Positions 17,006 to 25,666 of a DNA stretch of 64,000 bases are shown piece by piece. How positions within the stretch are numbered: position 1 is the stretch's first letter; each line of letters opens with the position of its first letter. The notes below the pieces were generated by a model. That model was not told the DNA's origin. It worked only from the letters and a program-made list of their open reading frames with translations, and ran no database searches. Source of the stretch: JAWSUT01 sp033549345 (GTDB taxonomy: Bacteria; Bacillota; Dethiobacteria; Dethiobacterales; Dethiobacteraceae); assembly GCA_033549345.1 (NCBI GenBank), contig JAWSUT010000014.1:1-64000 (forward strand), read 5' to 3'. The position numbers and the translations under genes were made by a program.

Positions 17006-17791
17006 TTATTCGCCAATGCCAAATAACTTGGCCACTTCATTATATTTCTCGGGATAGGCAACCTGACCGCGCATCCCCATGAAAGGCGTGGGAATCCTGG
17101 CGATGCCGCTTTTATGCGTGGTTTCAACGCCTGCGGCCACATCTGCCAGTTTGCCGGCCGGCGCTGCAAAAACCACTTCATCATCAGCCGTGTGGGCAAA
17201 TAATCTTTCTCCGCCACCGGGGATAATCACTTTACATTCCTGCTGGAGGTATGGTACAACGATTTCACTGCCGCAGGCGCCGCGGCCGGTGAAAGCGGAT
17301 TCAATCCGCCCGCCCTCTTTATACAGAGCGCCCTGGACCAGTCGAATTACCTGTGCTGAGTTACCGTATACCAGCACCACATCCGCATCGAATTCTGCGC
17401 GCTCAAGGGGTGCTGCAACAATGCCGTGAATACTGTGCAGCGGCAGCCGTGGGGTGGCCTCCTGTGTTTTTTTGGCCGCTTCCGGATTTTCCGCGTAATA
17501 GGGATAAACAATTTCCCCTGCCTTTACCGCCTCCGGTTCCTCTTCCAAACCAAACATCATCAACGCCACAATGCACGAGTGGTCTTCGGGACGGAAACCC
17601 ACCGTCCAGCCCACCCTCCTGGCCATGGCAATTCCCTGGCAGAGTGCCCCGCGATAGCCGAATACTTCTTTGGGGAAACGCGTTTTCTTAGGGAATACAT
17701 CTCCTTCCTTCAGCAGTTTCACCGCCACAGGGTATGTGAGCGGGCGGATATACTTTTCAACAACATCTAAAAAATTTTTTTGTACGGACAA
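17006..17791 (-). CDS. DUF169 family protein
   Basis: 261 residues from TTG at 17791. This start is chosen because GGGGAGG lies 7 bases ahead of it; the upstream in-frame ATG would put that ribosome site inside the coding region. Family signs are YPVAVKLLKEGD near the N-terminus and conserved cysteines (RGALCQGIA, GRGACGSEIV). Function is not established for the family. It leads the group with the acyl-CoA ligase and MFS genes. Confidence 0.85.
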   Translation of the reverse strand: MSVQKNFLDVVEKYIRPLTYPVAVKLLKEGDVFPKKTRFPKEVFGYRGALCQGIAMARRVGWTVGFRPEDHSCIVALMMFGLEEEPEAVKAGEIVYPYYAENPEAAKKTQEATPRLPLHSIHGIVAAPLERAEFDADVVLVYGNSAQVIRLVQGALYKEGGRIESAFTGRGACGSEIVVPYLQQECKVIIPGGGERLFAHTADDEVVFAAPAGKLADVAAGVETTHKSGIARIPTPFMGMRGQVAYPEKYNEVAKLFGIGE

Positions 17792-17892
17792 AACTTTTCC
17801 TCCCCGTATGTTTGTCTTCTTTGAGTTCTGCAGGGGCACATCAATTCCCTGCAGATTTGCCGCAATTTTTGGACTATTTACCCGAAAACTGT

Positions 17893-18663
17893 CTACTGCC
17901 TTTTTTGTAAAATCAGGACATATTCATGCACCCGGTTAACCCTGAACACATAGGGATACCCCAGGGGACGCAGCCTGTTGTATTCATGCCGTCTGTCCCA
18001 GACAATCATGTCATCAAGCGTATATCCAACTTTGACAAGAGCTTGGGACAGATCCATATGCAGCGGATAAAAACGGTCCTTTTTGCGCAGGTCCATCACC
18101 ACAATACAGCAGTAGCCACCTGGCGAAAGCAGGCTGTAAACACCGCGAAACACATCCACAAGTGCGGTAATAAATTCATCATAACAGCTGATGGTCCCCA
18201 GATCATCGGACAGATTGCCGTAATGGCGCACATTTTTATGGTCGGCTGTCCGCTTCTGATTCAGAATATCCCAATAAGGCGGAGACGTTACACAAAAATC
18301 AACGGGCTCACTGACCAGGGTACCTGCCTGGCGCGCATCACCGCTTCTCAGGATATACCCGTCATGGCCTGCATTTTGCAGCCTTGTTTCTGCAACTGAC
18401 AAAAACTCTTCAGAGATGTCCAAGCCGATTCCCCGGCGGTTCAGATTGTGTGCCGCAAGGATTGACGTCCCGGTGCCGCAAAACGGGTCCAGTACCGTTT
18501 CGCCGGAATGGCTGAATATTTCAATCAACCGTGATGCCAGCTGCAGCGGATACAGAGCAGGGTGGGACAGGCCGGTTTCCTCAGCCGTTTTACGCAAATC
18601 ATCCCAGACACTGATTGAATAGCTCAACCAGGTCCTGCCGTCCAAATCGGTTTTTCTGGCCAA
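17893..18663 (-). CDS. Orphan DNA methyltransferase (N4/N6 type, permuted order)
   Basis: 256 residues from TTG at 18663, with GAGGGGGTG upstream. The in-frame ATG at 18711 is rejected because it lies in the loop of the pyrR terminator. SAM-binding DPFCGTGTS (about residue 60) precedes the catalytic TSPPYWD (about 130). This order is permuted relative to common beta-class methylases, where TSPPY comes first. It should methylate adenine N6 or cytosine N4 in DNA. No restriction enzyme gene is nearby, so it looks like an orphan, perhaps regulatory, enzyme. Confidence 0.85.
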   Translation of the reverse strand: MARKTDLDGRTWLSYSISVWDDLRKTAEETGLSHPALYPLQLASRLIEIFSHSGETVLDPFCGTGTSILAAHNLNRRGIGLDISEEFLSVAETRLQNAGHDGYILRSGDARQAGTLVSEPVDFCVTSPPYWDILNQKRTADHKNVRHYGNLSDDLGTISCYDEFITALVDVFRGVYSLLSPGGYCCIVVMDLRKKDRFYPLHMDLSQALVKVGYTLDDMIVWDRRHEYNRLRPLGYPYVFRVNRVHEYVLILQKRQ

Positions 18664-18690
18664 AGGAAACACCCCCTCAAAAAGATATCT

Positions 18691-18730
18691 AAAAAAGATA
18701 AGCCGCTTCATGGAAGCGGCTCATCTTTTT
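18691..18730 (-). terminator. Terminator of the lspA-pyrR operon
   Basis: On the minus strand GATGAGCCGCTTC-CAT-GAAGCGGCTTATC forms a long stem with a 3-base loop, followed by TTTTTT. It begins at the pyrR stop codon and ends 28 bases before the methylase TTG start. Confidence 0.88.
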
Positions 18731-19275
18731 TAATGCTCCATTTCCGTAATCAGAACCTGGTCAATTTCGCCGTCTTCTTCTTCCAGGACAACTTTTATAT
18801 TCTCCCGGTGGCTCGTAGGAACGTTTTTACCCACATAATCGGCCCTGATGGGAAGTTCACGGTGCCCGCGGTCCACCAGTACAGCCAGTTGGATGTGTTC
18901 CGGACGGCCAAGGTCCATGATAGCATCCATGGCGGCGCGAATCGTGCGACCGGTAAACAGGACATCGTCCACCAGAATCACTTTACTTCCCGTCACGGGA
19001 AAGTTGATTTTTGTTTCCGGTTCGGGCGGCCGGCTTTCCATCAAGTTCAGGTCGTCGCGGTAGAGTGTGATGTCCACATATCCTACCGGGGGCATCGTGC
19101 CTTCAATAACCCCGATTTTACGGGCAATTCTCTCCGCAAGCGGCACACCGCGGGTACGGATGCCAATCAGGACAAGGCCATTTATGCCTTTGTTTCTTTC
19201 CACAATCTCATGGGCAATCCGGGTCAGTGCACGACGCATGGCTTCTGCGTCCATGATCTGTTTTTTAATCCTCAT
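18730..19275 (-). CDS. pyrR: Bifunctional pyr regulator / uracil phosphoribosyltransferase PyrR
   Basis: 181 residues from the ATG at 19275, preceded by GGGAGGAG. The PRPP-binding loop VILVDDVLFTGRTIRAA is intact. PyrR binds pyr mRNA in response to UMP to attenuate pyrimidine biosynthesis genes, and has weak uracil phosphoribosyltransferase activity. No pyr biosynthesis genes follow; it is the terminal gene of the lspA-lgt-rluD-pyrR group. It overlaps rluD by 11 bases. Confidence 0.95.
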   Translation of the reverse strand: MRIKKQIMDAEAMRRALTRIAHEIVERNKGINGLVLIGIRTRGVPLAERIARKIGVIEGTMPPVGYVDITLYRDDLNLMESRPPEPETKINFPVTGSKVILVDDVLFTGRTIRAAMDAIMDLGRPEHIQLAVLVDRGHRELPIRADYVGKNVPTSHRENIKVVLEEEDGEIDQVLITEMEH

Positions 19276-20212
19276 AACCGGTCTCCTCCCTTTCCCGTCC
19301 ATCCCGGAGCGTCTGCAGCAGTTCCTGAAACTCTTTTGGCGGTTCACTGGAAAATTCCAGACTGCGGCCGTCTGCCGGATGAATAAAACCAAGCAGCCGG
19401 GCGTGAAGTGCCTGGCCGGAAAGCCGGAATTTCTGTTTCTTGCGGCCATAAACGGGGTCTCCCACAACCGGATGGCCGATGGATGCCAGGTGGACACGAA
19501 TCTGATGGGTGCGCCCCGTCTCCAGGCGCAGGGCCAGGTATGTATAGCCGCTTAAACGTTCCAGCACCCGAAAATGCGTGACGGCCCTGCGGCCTTTGCC
19601 GGCTGCTGTAACAGCCATCTTTTTTCGCTCCCGTTGATGCCGGGCAATGGCGGCATCGATTATGCCACGGTCAACAGCAGGTTCTCCGTGGACAACAGCC
19701 ACATATTCTCTGATAACGCTATGCTCCTTAAACTGTTTGGCAAGAGACTGATGGGCCCTGTCATTTTTCGCTACCACCAGCACCCCGGATGTATCTTTGT
19801 CAAGGCGGTGGACAATCCCCGGGCGCGCTTCACCGCCAATCCCGGAGAGGTCGTTACAGTGATAAAGAAGCGCATTAACGAGTGTTCCACCCGCATGTCC
19901 CGCTGCGGGGTGGACAACAAGCCCTTTGGGTTTATTGAGCACCAACACGTCGCTGTCTTCATAGAGAATCTCGAGTTTGATGGGTTCAGGCGCCAAAGGG
20001 GACGGCTTGGTTTCAGGTACGGCGACCTCGATTTTCTCCCCGGTACGCAGCCGGTAATTGGCCTTCTTCGTGCTGCCGTCAACAAGAATGCATCCTTCGT
20101 CTATCAGTTTCTGCACACGGGCACGGGTAAGGCCAACGTGTGCCTGCGTCACTGCCACATCCAGCCTTTCACCGGCCAGTGCACCTTCCACCATGATAAA
20201 CGAGGTGCTCAT
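19265..20212 (-). CDS. RluA/RluD-family pseudouridine synthase
   Basis: 315 residues from the ATG at 20212. An N-terminal S4 domain (ALAGERLDVAVTQAHVGLTR) is followed by the catalytic GIVHRLDKDTSGVLVVAK with the active aspartate, and by RLETGRTHQIRVH. It converts uridines in 23S rRNA, probably in the helix 69 region if it is a true RluD ortholog. Its ATG overlaps the lgt stop codon (TAATG). Confidence 0.92.
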   Translation of the reverse strand: MSTSFIMVEGALAGERLDVAVTQAHVGLTRARVQKLIDEGCILVDGSTKKANYRLRTGEKIEVAVPETKPSPLAPEPIKLEILYEDSDVLVLNKPKGLVVHPAAGHAGGTLVNALLYHCNDLSGIGGEARPGIVHRLDKDTSGVLVVAKNDRAHQSLAKQFKEHSVIREYVAVVHGEPAVDRGIIDAAIARHQRERKKMAVTAAGKGRRAVTHFRVLERLSGYTYLALRLETGRTHQIRVHLASIGHPVVGDPVYGRKKQKFRLSGQALHARLLGFIHPADGRSLEFSSEPPKEFQELLQTLRDGREREETGYED

Positions 20213-20955
20213 TAGTCTCTTCTCCGCCCCATGGGCCAAACCCGAATTACCACAAAGGCAGCCACCGCCGCCACCAGGCTTACCGCCTGGCCGAGAGTCA
20301 AAAAGCCCACATAAGAGCTGACTTCACGGAAACCTTCCACCACAAAACGGTAGATACTGTAATAAAGAATAAACTCAATGAACAACTGGCCGTGAAAACG
20401 GATGTATTTTTTGCGCCAACGCAAGACGGCAAAGATGATAAGAGCGGCAAAAAATGCATAAAGCTGGGTTGGATGGCGCGGTGCATTATCGACATAGGAC
20501 GCCGGCAGTGCCCAGGAAACATCTGTCTGACGGCCGTAGCAGCATCCGTTTAAGAGGCAGCCGATGCGGACAATGGCGTAACCGAGCGCCAGATACGGTG
20601 CGACCAGGTCGGCCACTTTTCCCTGCGGCATTTTATGGCGGCGTGTATACCAGAGCCCCACGGCAATACCGGCAATCAGACCGCCGTGGAAGGAAAGGCC
20701 GCCGCTGCGGATATTAAAAATCGTCAGGGGCGCTTCAAGATAGGCGGGCAGTTCGATTAATATGTAGAGAATCCTTGAGCCGACAATCGCGGCCACCATA
20801 ATCAGCAGTGTCATATCCAGCAGTCTTTCTTCCGACAGGCCGGCCTTTTTCCCTTCCCTGGTCAGGCCGATAACGCCCACAAAGAAAGCTACCGCCAGAA
20901 GGACCCCATATCCGTATACGGGAAAGCTGCCGATGCGAAACAGTATTGGATACAT
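20212..20955 (-). CDS. lgt: Prolipoprotein diacylglyceryl transferase
   Basis: 247 residues from the ATG at 20955; upstream codons overlap lspA. Seven membrane helices. The conserved motifs HGGLIAGIAVGLW and RIGCLLNGCCYGR are visible, the latter containing the family signature arginine and asparagine. Lgt attaches diacylglycerol to the lipobox cysteine of preprolipoproteins. It sits directly after lspA, so both core lipoprotein-maturation enzymes are co-transcribed. Confidence 0.95.
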   Translation of the reverse strand: MYPILFRIGSFPVYGYGVLLAVAFFVGVIGLTREGKKAGLSEERLLDMTLLIMVAAIVGSRILYILIELPAYLEAPLTIFNIRSGGLSFHGGLIAGIAVGLWYTRRHKMPQGKVADLVAPYLALGYAIVRIGCLLNGCCYGRQTDVSWALPASYVDNAPRHPTQLYAFFAALIIFAVLRWRKKYIRFHGQLFIEFILYYSIYRFVVEGFREVSSYVGFLTLGQAVSLVAAVAAFVVIRVWPMGRRRD

Positions 20956-20956
20956 T

Positions 20957-21403
20957 TTAAATCCCTTTCTCCCGGGCTGTCCGGGCCAGATCAATAATTA
21001 ACAGTCCAATGCCGACCACAATGGCTATATCGGCAATATTAAAAACAGGCCAAAAACGAAAATCCAGGAAATCCACGACATAGCCAAAGCGCAGCCTGTC
21101 AAGCAGATTGCCCAGCGCCCCGCCCAGCTGCAGCGCCAAAGCGATGCGCAGCAGCTTATGCTCTTTGGGCAGCTGGTGCAAAAAAAATAAAATGAAAAGC
21201 ACCACCGCCACGGTAATCAGGACGAAAAAACCCGTGCGGTGGGCCAGAATACCAAAAGCAGCACCAAAATTTCGGATATAGGTTATGTGAAAGACATTGA
21301 GAATCACAGGAATGCTCTCATGTGGACTCATGGTACGGATAATCAGTAGCTTCGTCGTCTGGTCTGCCAGCAGAACCGCAGCGGCAATCAGATAAAATAT
21401 CAA
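20957..21403 (-). CDS. lspA: Lipoprotein signal peptidase II
   Basis: 148 residues, four membrane helices. The aspartyl-protease signature is present: GALGNLLDRLRFGYVVDFLD and FNIADIAIV. It cleaves the signal peptide of diacylglyceryl-modified prolipoproteins in the membrane. Its stop lies one base before the lgt start. Confidence 0.96.
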   Translation of the reverse strand: MIFYLIAAAVLLADQTTKLLIIRTMSPHESIPVILNVFHITYIRNFGAAFGILAHRTGFFVLITVAVVLFILFFLHQLPKEHKLLRIALALQLGGALGNLLDRLRFGYVVDFLDFRFWPVFNIADIAIVVGIGLLIIDLARTAREKGI

Positions 21404-21470
21404 GTTTCAGCACCCCGTAGATCGTTTTATATTTCATTTTATTTTACCACAGGGTGCATACAGTGCACAA

Positions 21471-22085
21471 CTAATCGGGAAGCTGGTCTTCATATTCCTC
21501 GTTGGAAATACGGTCTGTATCTTCAACAGCGCCGATTGTGTCGTCACTCTCATCGGCAGTCTCCTCATAGAAAACATGCGGTAGCTTATTAAAGCGGGCC
21601 ACGTCCTGCCACGCGTCCTCACCGTCATACCCTGTATAATCTTTATCTCCCATGTATGAACGGGCAAAAGGAGACATCAGGTACTTTTCTTCCACCGGCC
21701 GGGGATAATCATGCGGCGCACCTTCCGACTTTTCTTTACAGGCAATGCAAAATTCGGCGTAGGGCACGGCATCCAGCCTGTCGTCGGGAATGGGTTTACC
21801 GCAATTCTCGCAGGCGCCGTAAATTCCAAGTGCGATTTTTTCCAGTGCTTCATCGACTTTTTTTAGTACAAGCTGGTTTTTTTCATGAAGGGAAATATCT
21901 TTGGCTCGTTCATAGTTTTCACTGGCAATATCCGCCGGGTGGTTGTCCACCACCGACAGTTCTTGGGTGGAATCCCGCAGTCCTTCGTGTTCCTGCAATC
22001 CTTCGGTAAATTCCGTCTGTTCCAGTAAATCTTTTTTCAGCGTTTCAAGCTGCAGCCGATGACGAATTAACGTTTTTTCTTTCAT
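21471..22085 (-). CDS. TraR/DksA C4 zinc-finger family protein (YteA type)
   Basis: 204 residues from the ATG at 22085, preceded by GTAGGAGG. An N-terminal coiled-coil segment is followed by a C4 zinc finger (CENCGKPIPDDRL, then CIAC; about 108-135) and an acidic C-terminal tail. This is the Gram-positive YteA branch of the DksA/TraR family. A role at RNA polymerase is inferred from the family only. It lies between the DUF5665 gene and lspA. Confidence 0.88.
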   Translation of the reverse strand: MKEKTLIRHRLQLETLKKDLLEQTEFTEGLQEHEGLRDSTQELSVVDNHPADIASENYERAKDISLHEKNQLVLKKVDEALEKIALGIYGACENCGKPIPDDRLDAVPYAEFCIACKEKSEGAPHDYPRPVEEKYLMSPFARSYMGDKDYTGYDGEDAWQDVARFNKLPHVFYEETADESDDTIGAVEDTDRISNEEYEDQLPD

Positions 22086-22096
22086 CTGAAAACCTC

Positions 22097-22399
22097 CTAC
22101 ATTCTGCTTTGGACAATCTGTACAATTTCCGCGATATAATCCCCGATAACAGGCAGATTCAGCACAACAATGCGCTGCAGGACGGAAATCACGATGGCGG
22201 CCACAATGGTGGCGCCAAGAGCCGCACCTACACCCCGGCCCACGCCCCCCAGAAAATTGACCCAGAAAAAGCGCCACGGACTGTTGAGTAGCTGCATGTA
22301 CTCGGCGATATTAAATTTGTCAATTTCCTGCAGCAGCCTGCCTACTCTCTGATTCAGCCTGCTGAGTAAGAACTCTTCGTCGCGTGTCGGCCCCGCCAT
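22097..22399 (-). CDS. DUF5665 membrane protein
   Basis: 100 residues from the ATG at 22399 with AAGGGGGC upstream; earlier ATG codons have poorer ribosome sites. An amphipathic N-terminal region (LNSPWRFFWVNFLGGVGRGV) precedes one or two membrane segments. The layout matches the small DUF5665 family of Firmicutes. Function unknown. Confidence 0.75.
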   Translation of the reverse strand: MAGPTRDEEFLLSRLNQRVGRLLQEIDKFNIAEYMQLLNSPWRFFWVNFLGGVGRGVGAALGATIVAAIVISVLQRIVVLNLPVIGDYIAEIVQIVQSRM

Positions 22400-22471
22400 A
22401 TTTTTCTGCCCCCTTCTCATTACAATTTCCAAATCAGTCTGATATCATAACGGTTCCCTGTCATTTAAATA

Positions 22472-22516
22472 AAAGAAAACCGGCATCTGTGTTTTTTACA
22501 CAGAGATGCCGGTTTT
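22472..22516 (-). terminator. Terminator of ileS
   Basis: On the minus strand AAAACCGGCATCT(CT)GTGT pairs across a TAAAAA loop with ACACAGATGCCGGTTTT, followed by CTTTTATTT. It lies 15 bases after the ileS stop. Confidence 0.88.
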
Positions 22517-22530
22517 GCTTTCTGATCGCT

Positions 22531-25311
22531 TTATAAGTTCTTTACCGTTTCACTGCAGCGCGGGCAAAGTGTGGGATAGGCCTCTTGGGTTCCTACACCG
22601 GGGTCCACAGTCCAGCAGCGTTCGCACTTTTCTCCTGCAGCCGGGCTGACAGCCACCGCCAGGCCTTTTTCGGCCGGCGTTGCGGCCGGTGCATCTGCGC
22701 CGGCATCGTGAAGCGTACAGGCTGAAACAATAAACAGTTCTGCCAACCGCTCCTTAAACGGTACCAGGGCGGCATAAGCCTCTTCATCCGGATACAGATT
22801 CAGAGCGGCACTGAGGGAACCGCCGATTGTTTTCTCTTTGCGTGCTTCCTCCAGGCGGCGTGTCACCACATCGCGGTATTCCAGCAGTTTCTGCCAGCGT
22901 TCGGCCAGCTGGTTGTCGCGGTACGCATCATTTACCTGCGGCCACAGGGTGAGCTGCACAGTTTCCTCACGGTTTCCCGGGAGATACCCCCAGGCTTCTT
23001 CGGAGGTGAAAGTCAGCACAGGTGCAACAAGTTTAACCAGAGTAACAAGGATTTCATGCATGACGGTCTGCGCCGAGCGGCGTTTGGTGGATGCTGCCGG
23101 TGAAGTATAGAGCCTGTCCTTTAAAACATCAAGGTAGAAGTTAGACATTTCAATCACACAGAAATTGTGAATGGCGTGAAAGACAACGTGGAAGTCAAAC
23201 TCGTTATACGCACGGGAAACACGCTCCACCAGCGCCTGCAGGCGGTGCAGGGCATAACGGTCAAGCTCGTCGAGAGAATCATACGCCACCGCATCGCTTG
23301 CCGGATTAAAATCATGACAGTTCCCCAGCATATAGCGAATTGTATTGCGGATTTTACGGTATACTTCCGCCAACTGCTTTAAAATGTCAGGGGAAACCCG
23401 CACATCGCTTTTAAAATCGGAGGATGACACCCACAGGCGCAGAATATCGGCGCCGTATTGTTTGATAATCTGCTCAGGAGCGACCACGTTACCAAGGGAC
23501 TTGGACATTTTCTTCCCTTCACCGTCCACAACCCACCCGTGGGTCAGGGTTGCTTTATACGGCGCCCGGCCGCGTGTGGCTACAGATGTTAAAAGCGAAG
23601 ACTGGAACCAACCGCGATACTGGTCGGACCCCTCAAGATAGAGGTCGGCCGGAGATGTGAGTCCCGGTGTTGTCTCCAGAACGGCTGCGTGGGTGGAGCC
23701 CGAATCAAACCAGACATCCATGATATCGGTTTCTTTGCGGAATTCTCCATGGTTGCACGCAGGACATGTGGTGCCTTCAGGAAGAATTTCAGCCGCCCCG
23801 CGGGCAAACCAGGCATCGGAACCCTCTTTGGCAAAGAGGTCTGCTACGGCACGAATCGTATCCCGGTTAATCAGCTCTTTGTTGCATGCGGTACAATAGA
23901 AAATGGGAATCGGTACGCCCCAGACACGCTGGCGGGAAATGCACCAGTCATGCCTGTCTACGATCATGTTATGGATTCTTTCCTGACCCCAGGCGGGAAT
24001 CCACTGAACATCTTTGATGGCTGCCAGCGCATCTTTGCGGAACCCTTCAACTGAGGCAAACCACTGCTCGGTGGCCCGGAAAAGCACCGGTTCCTTGCAG
24101 CGCCAGCAATGGGGATAGGGATGTTTAATAAACGACAGGTTCATTAGCGCCCCTGCTTCATCCAGAGCCTGGCCCACCTGCTTGTTACCCTCATCGTAGC
24201 GCACACCGGCAAAACGGCCGGCTTCTTTGGTAAAGCGGCCTGTATGATCCATCGGAGCAAAAATGTCCAGGCCGTAGCGCAGGCCCACTTCGTAGTCCTC
24301 CTGGCCGTGGCCGGGTGCGGTATGGACACAGCCCGTGCCGGCCTCCAGCGTCACATGCTCACCGAGAATGACCTGTGAATCCCGCTTATACAATGGATGG
24401 CTGCAGACAATACCCTCCAGGTCGGCACCCTTAAACTTTTCCTCGATTGTGTATCCGGTAATCTTAAAAGTTTCCATGACACTGCCCAACAGTTCTTCAG
24501 CCAGAATCAAATCGCCATGCTCAGGGGTACGCACACGGACATAGCTCAGTTCCGGATGCAGACAGATGGCCAGGTTGGCCGGAATTGTCCAGGGCGTTGT
24601 GGTCCAGATAACAAACCAGGTATCACCGGCTGCCACTTTTCCCTTGCCGTCGGTGACCTGGAAGCGGACATAAATGGACGGCGACCTGTGCTCGTGGTAT
24701 TCAATTTCCGCCTCGGCCAGCGCCGTTTCGCACTGCGGGCACCAGTGAACCGGTTTTAACCCTTTGTAGATATAGCCTCTGTTGGCCATCTCACCAAAGA
24801 CTTCAATCTGTCTCGCTTCAAACTCCGGCTTCAGTGTCACATACGGGTTCTCCCAGTCGCCCCGCACACCCAGCCGTTTGAACTGCTCGCGCTGCACGTC
24901 AAGAAAACGCAGCGCATAGTCACGGCAGTGCCGTCTGAATTCAAGAGGTGTGACCTCACTGCGCTTTACCTTGCCGGTTTTAACAACCTGGTGCTCAATG
25001 GGCAGGCCGTGTGTATCCCAGCCCGGCACATACGGCGCATCGTAGCCGGCCATTGTTTTGTGCTTGACGATAATGTCTTTGAGGACTTTATTCATTGCTG
25101 TCCCCATGTGAATATCGCCGTTTGCATAGGGTGGCCCGTCGTGCAGGACATACTTCGGCCTGCCCTGCCGGCTTTCCTGAACTAAGTGATAGATATCCAT
25201 TTTTTCCCACTGTTCAAGGAACCCGGGCTCCCGCTGCGGCAGCCCGGCCCGCATGGGAAACTCGGTCTGCGGCAGATTCAGCGTCGGAGCATAATCTTTT
25301 TTTTCTGTCAT
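22531..25311 (-). CDS. ileS: Isoleucyl-tRNA synthetase
   Basis: 926 residues from the ATG at 25311 (GGAGGT upstream). The HIGH-type signature is PYANGDIHMG (about residue 60) and the KMSKS signature is GKKMSKSLGN (about 600). An editing domain lies between them. The C-terminal zinc finger CERCWTVD...CPRC is present, as in the bacterial form. It charges tRNA-Ile and hydrolyses mischarged valine. Expression is governed by the T-box leader upstream. Confidence 0.97.
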   Translation of the reverse strand: MTEKKDYAPTLNLPQTEFPMRAGLPQREPGFLEQWEKMDIYHLVQESRQGRPKYVLHDGPPYANGDIHMGTAMNKVLKDIIVKHKTMAGYDAPYVPGWDTHGLPIEHQVVKTGKVKRSEVTPLEFRRHCRDYALRFLDVQREQFKRLGVRGDWENPYVTLKPEFEARQIEVFGEMANRGYIYKGLKPVHWCPQCETALAEAEIEYHEHRSPSIYVRFQVTDGKGKVAAGDTWFVIWTTTPWTIPANLAICLHPELSYVRVRTPEHGDLILAEELLGSVMETFKITGYTIEEKFKGADLEGIVCSHPLYKRDSQVILGEHVTLEAGTGCVHTAPGHGQEDYEVGLRYGLDIFAPMDHTGRFTKEAGRFAGVRYDEGNKQVGQALDEAGALMNLSFIKHPYPHCWRCKEPVLFRATEQWFASVEGFRKDALAAIKDVQWIPAWGQERIHNMIVDRHDWCISRQRVWGVPIPIFYCTACNKELINRDTIRAVADLFAKEGSDAWFARGAAEILPEGTTCPACNHGEFRKETDIMDVWFDSGSTHAAVLETTPGLTSPADLYLEGSDQYRGWFQSSLLTSVATRGRAPYKATLTHGWVVDGEGKKMSKSLGNVVAPEQIIKQYGADILRLWVSSSDFKSDVRVSPDILKQLAEVYRKIRNTIRYMLGNCHDFNPASDAVAYDSLDELDRYALHRLQALVERVSRAYNEFDFHVVFHAIHNFCVIEMSNFYLDVLKDRLYTSPAASTKRRSAQTVMHEILVTLVKLVAPVLTFTSEEAWGYLPGNREETVQLTLWPQVNDAYRDNQLAERWQKLLEYRDVVTRRLEEARKEKTIGGSLSAALNLYPDEEAYAALVPFKERLAELFIVSACTLHDAGADAPAATPAEKGLAVAVSPAAGEKCERCWTVDPGVGTQEAYPTLCPRCSETVKNL

Positions 25312-25337
25312 TGTGTAGACCTCCAAGTTTTTCTATA

Positions 25338-25591
25338 ATAAAATGACTCCCGTCCTCTGTGTGAGGACGGGAGTTTTTTCCCGCGGTACCACCCCGCTGG
25401 CCGCACAAAAACAACTACGGCCACTTTGCAAAGAATAACGGCATCTGCCGGCGGGGGCTACTTAATTTCACCTGCGACTCCCGGGTGATCTTCGGTAAAG
25501 TCCGTGCACCGGGCTCTCACCATTCCCGGCTCGCTGGGGGCGCATCGCTTTACGTACTCGTCCCGATCATCATCTTTAATGTATGCAATTT
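25338..25591 (-). promoter_or_regulatory. T-box riboswitch leader of ileS
   Basis: The canonical antiterminator GGGGTGGTACCGCGG is at 25381-25395; its TGGT would pair with the ACCA end of uncharged tRNA. The specifier codon ATC (isoleucine) is at 25487-25489 in GAAGATCACC. The competing terminator has a perfect 12-bp stem (25346-25357/25363-25374) followed by CATTTTATT. Uncharged tRNA-Ile should stabilise the antiterminator and turn ileS on. Confidence 0.93.
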
Positions 25592-25597
25592 CGTATC

Positions 25598-25627
25598 ATT
25601 ATAAACAAAAAGGCCGTATGCTGTCAA
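25598..25627 (-). promoter_or_regulatory. Consensus promoter of ileS, overlapping the divIVA terminator
   Basis: TTGACA (25622-25627) and TATAAT (25598-25603) are both perfect and lie 18 bases apart. The start falls at about 25591, the 5' end of the T-box leader. The -35 lies inside the loop of the preceding terminator hairpin. Confidence 0.8.
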
Positions 25628-25639
25628 GCAGCTACGGCC
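25606..25639 (-). terminator. Terminator of the division operon after divIVA
   Basis: On the minus strand GGCCGTAGC and its partner TACGGCC enclose a loop containing TTGACA, followed by TTTTTG. It lies 27 bases after the divIVA stop and closes the transcript that carries sepF, ylmH and divIVA. Confidence 0.78.
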
Positions 25640-25666
25640 GTTGTCGGCAATCTTCTCAGGCATCCC

